Assembly (NCBI GenBank): GCA_051530055.1
Contig: CM121342.1
Location: 9,300,001-9,364,000, forward strand
DNA from: Neoechinorhynchus agilis
Lineage: Eukaryota; Acanthocephala
DNA length: 64,000 nucleotides
Reading direction: 5' to 3'
A program made the position numbers and the translations under genes. Below the pieces are notes generated by a model, which was not told the origin of the DNA, did not search any database, and worked only from the letters and a program-made list of their open reading frames with translations. This document shows positions 56,111 through 64,000 of this stretch, one piece after another. Position 1 is the stretch's first letter; every line of letters begins with the position of its first letter.

Positions 56111-57519
56111 AGATTATTTAAGTCGCCTGCAATTGAGAAATGGTGCGAATTTGCAGTTCCGCTGCATTTTTCCAGGTTTCGTCTCTAAGCTTCGCCTCAA
56201 TTGGCTAGTTCTGCCGACTGGGTCACGAAGTCATTAAAATGGACAAGGCTTAATGTTCCAGTTACTTTAGAGCGATAATTAATTTCCGTAACTCTTTGCC
56301 CGTGTCACGGTGCCTCTTCACGGTTAAATTTTTTATAAGGTATGGAGAATTGTATGGATGGGTTTCTCTTAGACTTGTCATAAAGTCCGCATCCTGAATT
56401 GTAATTCCCACCATTCGAAATCTTTTTGGAGCCAGAGTTAAAGAAACTCAATTCTGAATTGAAATGTGATGGCATAGCCATAATTGAACATTTGAAAAAA
56501 TTAGATCTCTCTGAAACTGAAATGGTGGCTATGGATACCCGGATTTATCGGATCGGAATACTTAATCACAGAAAACGAAGCTTGATGGCTCATCTTGAGT
56601 CTAAACGGGATCGGCAACTTCACGAAAGGTCCATTAGATCGTTGGCAAGGCAATCACTAACAATACAACGGTGAATCTGTGGCTACAGTTACTTGAAGTA
56701 CGCTCGGTCATGGCAAGGGTCGATAATCGCTGTAGTTAGATATACCGGAAGCCAGACGCAGAAGTTGTTTTAAATAGCGTACATTATGATGAAAAGAACA
56801 ACTATTCCAACAAGTCCTGATATTAGTTGATTCCAGAAACAAGACTGCGACTATTATTGATTTTACGATTAATTATGAAACCGATGAAAAATTGGGAAGC
56901 GTAAACACAATGAGACAAAAAGAGACAAAATATGAAGTGATAAGGAAATCAGCTGCATCAAAACAACGTGGATGAGACATTGCCATAATATTTCGAAAAT
57001 ATTAGGCTTTTAAGGATCTGATATTTTCACAGGAGTAATGAAATGGAAGACATGCTGAATGCAATTAATGACTTAAAAGCACAGTGCGTCCCATTTTAGT
57101 TTTAAGAAGACGATGAAAATCAAGCAGATTTTTATCGGAAGATATGGGGGAGAATCGATGGTGGAACAACGATGCATGCAGTTGTAGGCCGATCGGTCCT
57201 AATTGGAAGTAATTTCATCGATAATCAAGAATGACTATTCACTCAACGACGTTATATGGAGCAGAATTAAACCGAATGTTAGCTTCAAGCTTAGCTGCTG
57301 ATGAGTTGAAAAATAATAGCCTTTAATTGTTTCCTAAAACAAGATTACCCGAGGTTATACTTAGCCAAATTAATCACCAAAAACTAAGGCTGAAGATATC
57401 ATTCAATCCACGTAAAACACCCGACGAGAGGAATACTTTGAATGAAATAAAGACAATAATGTTCGATGAATTTATTGTGTCTTTGATTTCAATCGAGGGG
57501 GGAATTCCAATTTATTGAT
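56111..57519. other. Mostly unassigned; one 82-codon frame
   Basis: A plus-strand frame at 56,426-56,671 is helical and charged (LKKLNSELKCDGIAIIEHLK, KRSLMAHLESKRDRQLHERS) and could be a coiled-coil part of a transposon protein. No match recognised. The rest is AT-rich without signal. Confidence 0.35.
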
Positions 57520-57780
57520 AGTTGCAACCGTATTAACGTCCCCGATGACTGATTTATTTGTACGAATTTTCGTCTGCATGCATTCCCCAAGCTGGAAGCT
57601 GAAGATTCCATACAAACTAAGACCTGCTCAGGGGGGTGACAGATCACCCGCGGGCCTAACAACCCCGGGCACCCGAGTTCTGCCCAAGGTACACTCACCA
57701 TGTACTATTCCAGATACCGCATGCAGGCGAAAATTCGTACAAATAATTCAGTCATCGGGGAGGTTAATAAGGTTGCAACT
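57520..57780. mobile_element. MITE with 62-bp terminal inverted repeats
   Basis: 57,520-57,581 and 57,719-57,780 are reverse complements with about five mismatches. Outer ends are AGTTGCAAC and GTTGCAACT; arms share CCCCGATGACTG and TTTGTACGAATTTTCG. The interior of about 137 bases is GC-richer (GGGGGGTGACAGATCACCC, itself palindromic). No coding capacity. The right end directly meets the A-tail of an RLE-LINE. No clear target duplication, so the superfamily is open. Confidence 0.75.
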
Positions 57781-58176
57781 TTTTTTTTTTAAAAGCTAGA
57801 TTTTTTTTTGAAAGCAGCCTCTCGGAGGCAGTATTGTTTTCTATTTGGTTACTTTTCTTTACATTCACCACCTCCCACCAAATTCCAGCTTTTGTCCTTC
57901 CTCGACCGTCGCCATCACGCTGGCAGCATTGCCCCGTTGTACTGCCAGCGAGATATTTTGTCGAAGAAATAAGCCTGCTCTTGAGTCTCCGGTTGCCCCT
58001 CTCAATTTCTTCGAGAGATCCTTGAGCAGAGAGAGTGCCGAGCTGCCGAGCGCTCCATACGTCTCTACCCCAAAGGGGACAAAATAGTGAGCCCTCGATA
58101 GCTGCATATATTTTCGTACCTTCCTCCCTTCCGCTGCACTGGCGGCACCACCGGCGATTTCGAGGGAGTAGGGGAT
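57781..58176 (-). mobile_element. RLE-type LINE, copy 5: 3' end with A-rich tail
   Basis: Minus strand, 5'-truncated. IPYSLEIAGGAASAAEGRKV, RAHYFVPFGVETYGALGSSA, KKLRGATGDSRAGLFLRQNI and SLAVQRGNAASVMATVEEGQ form the intact C-terminal block, ending at 57,865. The 3' untranslated part holds a small hairpin (GCCTCCGAGAGGC) and runs of nine and ten A at 57,781-57,809. It shows where the family's transcripts end. Confidence 0.8.
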
Positions 58177-59189
58177 CAATAAAATGAATTTATTGGTGAA
58201 ATTCGCGTGCTCGTAGTACAAAGTATGCTAACGAGCATTGATCAACACAATTTTCTATTTATTGGTTTTGCCATCCGAATTTAAATTAACTGATTTATTT
58301 CCAATATTTCGTCTTATAATTTCGACATAACCAAGGTTTGTCATTGATTCGCAACTAGTAAGCGAACTGCAGCGCAATCCGAATTTGAGTAATGCCACGA
58401 GACCAGTAGTCAGATAAAATAGCGGCATGACGTCGAGCTAAGATCATAAAATTCCAAATAGAAAACAAGCAAAATGTAACCAGCCCCTTCATCCGGTTTG
58501 TAGATTGCTTGTTTTGAAAACCAGCATCTTTGAAAAATCGACACAATCTTCAAGAACAGCACATTCCTAAATTTTAGTAAACTCTCTTTTCTTAGCGAGA
58601 AACAGTTTTTATGATTAAAATTCCTAATTAAATCTAAATACGTCACATAACTCATTGGTGTGATTCTTTCATGTTTTGGTGAAATGAATGTACACGCCAA
58701 GAAAGCACTCGACATCACGCGTTGCAGTCGTTGCTCTGAATTTCCGTTTCATTGAGCAGTGTAGTTGCTTTGACCTACTTGAGGGATTCTGCGGATTTGG
58801 AGCGTGGTGAAAAGGTTGGTACTTGAAAAGCGTAATGCGGCGCAGTTTGAATGGAATTCAGTTTGATATTCGACGGGAGCCATCATTGTAACGGTTTTTT
58901 TGTCGGATCGCTGTTACATCATCGTGGAAATCGTTTTTTGACTATTTGTTCTCATTAACATTTGCACTTTATCTGTTTCATCCGAATCAAAGATTCTCGT
59001 AGTTGACCTGCTTTAGGCGAAATATAGCTTCATTCTGGAGTTTTTGTTTATTTCTGCCACGCACACGCGTCTATTTCGTGTGCAGGAATTCTTGAGACTT
59101 GAACATTCGAGTTATAGTAAATAATTACGACCATAAATGATTCGCGCTTTGTGTTCGCCTTCATTGTCATTTCATAGCATCTAACTATT
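58177..59189. other. No recognisable gene
   Basis: AT-rich. A minus-strand 102-codon frame at 58,718-58,410 (PMSYVTYLDLIRNFNHKNC) is not recognised. Nothing else seen. Confidence 0.45.
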
Positions 59190-60790
59190 CTTATTCTTAA
59201 CTCCGGTTACTTCGTCCAATATTCTCATGGTGCTACTTCCCAAATCTATCGGAACCATCGGCCTTGGACGAATTTCTGTGACCGCCACAATGCACCGATT
59301 TCCTGGCACTATCTTGAGCTTCTGCATCAACATCGCCTTCTAAAACTACATTCAATTGACTTTCTTAGATATAAAAGTCGTATTCAGCTGGCTCATTCCA
59401 CCACTCATAAATCCCGACATGACTGTTGATTACATTATCTTCACCTTCCTTAAGGTTACTCTTTATTGTCATGGAGCTCTGCTTTCTCCGGGCTGTTAAC
59501 AAACATTCTTAAATTTCGGCTTCCAACTCCCGTTTGTATGAATGGGAGACTTCCACCTTCAGAAGTGGTTCCTTTGATTTTCTTTTACGCGATTGTGCGC
59601 CATGGCATTTGCCGATTATCAACAAAGCGCGAGCCGATTGTTACGCCCGGTGATTTCCCAACGAATTTCTTAGTCGTGTGCTCTCTCCCAGGTGCTTCAA
59701 TTTCGCCAGTAGCGTCCTGGGATTGCGCCATTTTCCTAACGTTTTTATTTATTTGGTCAATAAAAGCCTTTATTTCAGTGAGGTTCGAACACGTGTTTCC
59801 AACTGGATTTATTTCGTGAGCTGCGAATTGGTTTTTATAACGCTAATCCGCATGCACCTTCGTGGAATTCAGCAATCTGGTTGGACCAGTTGCTCCGAGT
59901 GTTATTTGTTGTGGGTTGAAATTTGTAATCTGATTTCCAAAATAGGTGTTCACCATTGGAGCATTCACGTTTGCTGGAAAGTTTGTATTGTGTATTCCCA
60001 TTCCACTATTCATTTTTGGTCGATGCGGGCCATAACCAAATTGGATGTTTAATGGTAAGTTGGGGTATAACGTTATTTTTGTACTGAAATGCAAATTGTT
60101 GTCCAGGACCATTTTATTGGATGTTTCCGTGATATATTTGTGTTCGTAGGCTCCATTGCATGTAGCTCATCGCAAATGTAACTTTATATCTGATTTGAGG
60201 CAGTTAATTGTATATATTTGGCGGATACGAATTTGGGACGAGCAGGGAATGTCTCTCGTGCTTATCAGTGTAGCCTGTCGTCCCCTTGCCTCATTCTTAT
60301 CTACCGTTTGAACCCGAGGTCGTTTTGTTTGGCGTTCCTTTGTGTTGTTCGGATCGTACATTAAAAAGGATTCTCTACTTACTGTAGTGCTAACGACTCT
60401 TACAAATTAATGCTGGTGGGATAAAGTGTTCCTTATCAAGTTCTAAAATTAAGATATCATTCAGATTTTCTGAAATGATTAGTGGCGATGCTCACCTTCA
60501 TCTGATCGATTTCTCTTCTCACGGTCATTGCTGCAAAATATGGAACGTTACTGATCATCCATTGATGGATTTGTTGTAACGTGTAAGCTCTTCTTAGGTA
60601 TAATTCATTTTTATTTCCAAAACCAAAAAAACACGCAACACACACACCAAAACCCCTTTTAACTTAAACACGCATCCTACATAACGCGTAACGTATCGAC
60701 CTCTTAACATAACGTTAAGCGTTTCTCCCTCGAAGTTGTAATGACTCCAAAGTAAAGAATTTATCTGACTACTTATTAAATGGTTCATCA
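59190..60790 (-). pseudogene. FoxO-like forkhead gene relic, tandem copy 1
   Basis: Minus strand. Near 60,770-60,470: LLWSHYNFEGETLNV, then after a 127-bp insertion QQIHQWMISNVPYFAAMTV and QMKVSIATN. FoxO forkhead domains read TLxQIYEWMVxxVPYF then WKNSIRHN. Further on (60,361-60,167) RPRVQTVD stands where FoxO has its Akt site RRRAxSMD. Then comes an asparagine/glutamine-rich tail (60,112-59,843: KMNSGMGIHNTNFPANVN, QITNFNPQQITLGATG) and a long stretch to about 59,190 with stops and shifts (EIKAFIDQINKNVRKMAQ, GIYEWWNEPAEYDFYI). FoxO is an insulin-pathway transcription factor. The DNA-contact helix is badly changed and frames break several times, so this is a relic or a very fast-evolving copy. 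Confidence 0.45.
60583..60709. mobile_element. 127-bp insertion with 6-bp target duplication
   Basis: Flanked by TAACGT (60,577-60,582 and 60,710-60,715). It interrupts the forkhead region of copy 1 at a point where copy 2 reads through. The ends GTAAGCTCTT and CCTCTTAACA are not clear inverted repeats and the insert lacks GT..AG in the gene's sense, so an insertion fits better than an intron. Family unknown. Confidence 0.5.
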
Positions 60791-61329
60791 GTTCGTTTAT
60801 CTGGTGCTTTTTGACCTTTCGAATTATATGGAAGTGTCGGACGAACAGTTGTCTGAACAGGCCAAATGGCTAGCATGGGAACTGGCGCCTTTTAACGTAT
60901 CAGATAGATAGTGCATTACTTCAGTAGCTGCAATATCCGAAGCTGCTAAAAGATAATGAGTACTTCCATGAGACGGTTGGTTCCAAATTTCACAGAAATT
61001 TACTGGAGAAGTACGCTTGCATGGTTTAAAACTTGTGTTGGAGCATTTTATTTGCTTGTTCAGAATATCGCTCTTATCTTCATTTGTTTCTTTAATTGAG
61101 CGAACATGAACGCTTGTACTTTATAAAATTTGTATGGACAGAACTTAGAATTATACAATTAACCGTTTGTCCCTGAAATTTAACACTTTCCATTGCAATT
61201 AACGCATTGAAAATCGAGGTAAATTGCCCAAGCACAAAATAACTACTTTCTAAGAACAATAAATCCGCATTGTATGATCATAGTAGGTTGAATTATCTAC
61301 GAACATTTTGTTGAAAATTTCCTTGATGT
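60791..61329. other. Spacer between FoxO-like copies
   Basis: AT-rich; may contain the diverged C-terminal part of copy 2, but no conserved stretch could be read. Confidence 0.35.
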
Positions 61330-62021
61330 ATTTGGGCTGGTTGATTCCATGGAGTGTAATTCATCGCAAATGTTATTTTGTTTGCCTCAGGGTTATACGT
61401 GTGATCTCTGATAGAAGGCTGTTGATTGCGTTCGTTGCGCAGATATGAATATTGTGCAGCTTTCTTTATAACATGGCTTTCGGTTGTAAAGGGATTGGGA
61501 ATGTATCTATTTCTTGTCTGTGTAGCCCGCCGTCCTCTTCCCAGTCTACGCCGGCGATTTACCTGTCCACTGTAAGGTCTTTTTTGCTAGGCTTTTCTTT
61601 ATGTTGTTTTCAACATACGTTCAATAGAATGCTTTACATCCTATGATTCTCATAAATCCTACGAATTCATGATGGACATAAACTGTGCCAAATCGATTTC
61701 TTTTTTCACGTTTAGTAATACAATATATGGAACGTTATTGATCATCCATCGAAAAATTCGTCGCAACATTAAGCGTTGCTCCCTGCATGTTGTAATCGTC
61801 CTCTGAACATCATTAAATTTTAGTTTGCCCCTTATATTAGGTTTATTTTTTAGCCATAAAACCAAACCAATTACATCAGAGAAGTGATATAACACCATAG
61901 TCTCTAATGCACAGTTAAATGTTTGTACATTCTTTTTTGACTTGTGGGGAAGATAATCCCGGTTAAAAATCATTTTATTGTTCTGGAATATTTCGCGAGG
62001 AAACCTCGCCTTATCAATCAT
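61330..62021 (-). pseudogene. FoxO-like forkhead gene relic, tandem copy 2
   Basis: Minus strand. The open frame 62,021-61,659 (120 codons) holds IRGKLKFNDVQRTITTCREQ followed by RLMLRRIFRWMINNVPYI. This lines up over almost 40 positions with the FoxO forkhead start WGNLSYADLI...LAQIYEWMVRTVPYF with a single gap. The N-terminal part MIDKARFPREIFQNNKMIF is not typical FoxO. Beyond it, 61,600-61,340 reads VNRRRRLGRGRRATQTRN and NKITFAMNYTPWNQPAQIHQ, related to KVTFAMSYMQW in copy 1. The recognition helix is lost after VPYI. Same order and orientation as copy 1, hence a tandem duplication about 1.3 kb apart. Confidence 0.5.
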
Positions 62022-62059
62022 TGTTTATCCGGATTCTCAGATACCTCTAGGAGGCGGGA

Positions 62060-62190
62060 TTCATCTGTGAGTTTCCACCCTTCGGCGGTATTTCGTCTCC
62101 TTCGGTTGTGCGTCATTGGCGGTAACGGATTCGAACCAGCTGACCCTTAACTGGGATCAATGTGAGTTTCCTACCACAAACCGGCTTGCC
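62060..62190 (-). mobile_element. tRNA-like sequence, probable SINE head
   Basis: On the minus strand an A-box-like TGGTAGGAAAC (62,166-62,176) and a perfect B box GGTTCGAATCC (62,127-62,137) are 29 bases apart. The acceptor stem does not pair well, so a functional tRNA is unlikely. The flank GGCTTGCCAGTAAAAAC also occurs near 38,290, not far from the other SINE. Confidence 0.45.
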
Positions 62191-62869
62191 AGTAAAAACC
62201 TTAAAATATGAGTCTGAACGGTGATTTACTATCCAGCAGTAGTATTCGCGTATCCTACCGGTATTCCATATCTTGAATTTTAGGTGTGATCCGGAACGTA
62301 ACGGTTGACTGCTTATCCAAAAGCAGTATCTGTGATCATAGTCTGCGTTGTATTATTAGTCAGTTGAATGTCTCTAAAATTATCGAAGTTCTGCAAATTG
62401 TCCAGTCGATCAAGATTATTCACCGAAGCAGTTTGCTTCTTTAAATTTGACAGTGTTACAAAGATCAAGGATCAACGTGAATAGACGATCTTCACTTTTT
62501 GAGGGCCGATTATATACTCCTGGATGCATTGTGGAAACATTGACACCTAATCCAAGTGAGATGAGTTCAAGTGATCTTACTCGAAGTTAATATTTTATGG
62601 GAGCGTCAATAGATGATAATTGGCAGGATACGATGTTATTGAACATTAGATAATTCGGATAAATTTAAAATTACAGGAATTTGGTTTCGAGTATTCATCG
62701 AAGATACTCAGTTTCTGCGGTTGTTTTTAATTTATCAATAAATGCAAACGTTGACACTTGTCGGATTAAATATTCCTGCTCGTCTAAATGTTTTAAAAGA
62801 TGGGTTGGTTCCTCATCGAATGTTGGTCTGCACGATATAGAAGTTCAACAAGTAAGTTGTTGTTTTGTT
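62191..62869. other. No recognisable gene
   Basis: AT-rich spacer between the tRNA-like sequence and the PLE 3' end. Nothing assigned. Confidence 0.45.
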
Positions 62870-63630
62870 CTCTGGAAAATGTCTATATTAAAACCCTTAT
62901 TGTCATATATCATTGTCCTCGGGGTGAATTTGATTGTACGTTGGCGAATCCTGTCCCCGGTGTTTTCGTTACTCATTTATTTTAGAAATATTTCGCAAGG
63001 TTTCCCTGTCTCTTCAGTCTATCTAAAATGGAGGACATAGACAGCATGTACAGCCGGTCACGTCTGGATGTAGCTCAGATCCGCGGGTTTGCTAATACCA
63101 GAAGTGTGGGGAGTTCCATCCGCACACACCTCTTGCGGTTTGTTGCCGACTAATTTGCCCGTTATGCTACGCAACTTTGGTAGCACCAGCGTGTGGTTTG
63201 ATCTATTGCCTTCCATCGTCGGATTTCCCCGGATGTGAATGGCCTCAAGAATCAGTCTTCCTCTAAGATCCGGTTCGCTGGTTATGAATCTCGCCTTTTC
63301 AAAATCCGCCTTGTGCTGGATTGTTTGCTGGTGGTTCGAGATTGCTGAGGATTTGTCGAATTTCCTGCAAGCTTGTTTATGTTGCGAAATCCGTTTCCTG
63401 ATCCCTTGCATGGTTTGTCGAATGTAAACCGTTGGGCATTCTGCACATGGGATTTTGTATATCCCTGATTTGGTCTCTTGCTTGGTTTTCCTCTTGAGAA
63501 TGCCCGCAATGGATGCGTCCATTTGTTGTAAATCAAAAGATTTGGAGCGAGGTATTTGAGGCGCCTCAGTTTTTCGGTCGCGTTGTCACTTATGTGGTTA
63601 AAGCCAGTTTATTTGAGGGAGATGCTTGCG
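62870..63630 (-). mobile_element. Penelope-like element: GIY-YIG nuclease and 3' end
   Basis: Minus strand, same family as 36,836-38,100. The open frame 63,522-63,058 (154 codons) holds GIYKIPCAECPTVYIRQTMQ, RKRISQHKQACRKFDKSSA, RGNPTMEGNRSNH and LVGNKPQEVCADGT. The YIG block has become YIR, losing its glycine, so nuclease activity is doubtful. The 3' tail carries a hammerhead-like motif with good helix I and the same end as 35,131-35,290. It is cut at 63,630, where it meets the virus-like relic. Confidence 0.8.
62991..63017 (-). ncRNA. Hammerhead-like core motif with intact core and 8-bp flank pairing
   Basis: Minus strand CTGAAGA, a stem with AGG/CCT core and loop GAAA, GAAA, TATT. Flanking ATTTTAGA and TCTAAAAT are perfect complements, and the nearer TAGA/TCTA also pairs. 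Confidence 0.5.
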
Positions 63631-64000
63631 GTAGCGCAGACCGCGGGAGCCACTCTGCTCACCGCAGCCAACTGCTGTATTTTGGTACGCATACTGTTGT
63701 AGTGCATAGCAGTTTCGATAATGTCGCCAAAACATAGCCCACGGGCCGTTACACAATATTGATCGAACGCCGTTGAAATGGCCAATACACTAATGGCTGA
63801 GGAAAACAAAGCTAATCGAAAACAGTCAGGGGTATCGACTGCAGCCATATATGACGCTGCCAACTTAATATCCTCGTCCGATGCATCCCTCACCAAGCCA
63901 AGTAAGTGAAGAAAAGAATTGCCAAAATGTGGCTTCGGCCACTCAAGGACGGAGACTTCCAATGTACCAGTAAATCCTCCAACCCGACTGGTGCCGGGTG
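63631..64000 (-). other. Virus-like relic running off the window, possibly capsid (fossil)
   Basis: A minus-strand frame open from about 63,609 to the window edge. Stretches include VSVLEWPKPHFGNSFLHLLG, KLAASYMAAVDTPDCFRLAL and AVSRVAPAVCATA. It is alanine-rich and helical, with no transposon or enzyme motif. Texture is similar to the relic at 1,590-2,640. A capsid of a toti-like dsRNA virus is a guess. The visible part has no break. Confidence 0.25.

Noticed and set aside
61991-62017. Perfect GCGAGG/CCTCGC hairpin followed by GAAATATT on the minus strand
   Set aside because: No PLE is adjacent, the core reads TTGATAA, and it lies within the N-terminal coding part of FoxO-like copy 2.
62127-62176. 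Functional tRNA gene
   Set aside because: A and B boxes are present, but the acceptor stem does not close and no terminator follows; more likely a SINE head or tRNA relic.

Overview
The window is invertebrate genomic DNA, most likely from an arthropod. No prokaryotic-style gene layout is present. Almost all recognisable coding sequence is transposable-element debris: Penelope-like elements (PLEs) with GIY-YIG endonucleases, two kinds of non-LTR retrotransposon (an AP-endonuclease LINE and a LINE with a restriction-like endonuclease, RLE), Gypsy-type LTR elements, a tRNA-derived SINE and fold-back elements. Embedded among them are relics of RNA viruses and several damaged host genes. The species cannot be fixed from sequence alone.

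Layout. 1-9 kb: a PLE whose two halves lie on opposite strands, a virus-like relic, a LINE ORF1, then copy A of a segmental duplication (3,015-6,713) holding a protein-kinase relic, a piece of Gypsy LTR and a PLE end, followed by another PLE. 9-16 kb: a 619-bp fold-back element, a matrin-type zinc-finger pseudogene, a possible three-span membrane protein gene, and PLE terminal repeats. 16.8-19.2 kb: an AP-endonuclease LINE. 19.25-27.46 kb: duplication copy B, interrupted by a nearly whole CsRn1-like Gypsy element with 5-bp target duplications; copy A is the matching empty site. 27.5-34.6 kb: a picorna-like virus relic between two Gypsy fragments that point away from each other. 34.7-48 kb: PLE, SINE, AP-LINE and RLE-LINE pieces in both orientations. 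49.7-54.1 kb: a head-to-head pair of Gypsy 5' parts. 54.1-55.7 kb: a cullin-like gene on the minus strand. 57.5-58.2 kb: a MITE abutting an RLE-LINE 3' end. 59.2-62.0 kb: two tandem, decayed copies of a FoxO-like forkhead gene. 62.9-64 kb: a PLE end and a second virus-like relic running off the window.

The most interesting signal is a small structured motif at the 3' ends of the PLE copies: CTGAAGA, then a hairpin whose stem changes sequence but keeps pairing, then GAAA, usually followed by TATT and an AATAAA-like stretch. It occurs nine times beside PLE sequence and matches the hammerhead ribozyme core. Hammerhead motifs are known from PLEs; the AAG core variant and the very short helix III here are unusual. 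Second, the density of nested, truncated elements plus RNA-virus relics is what a piRNA cluster or pericentromeric heterochromatin looks like. No complete, clearly functional host gene is visible; the cullin-like gene is the best candidate.
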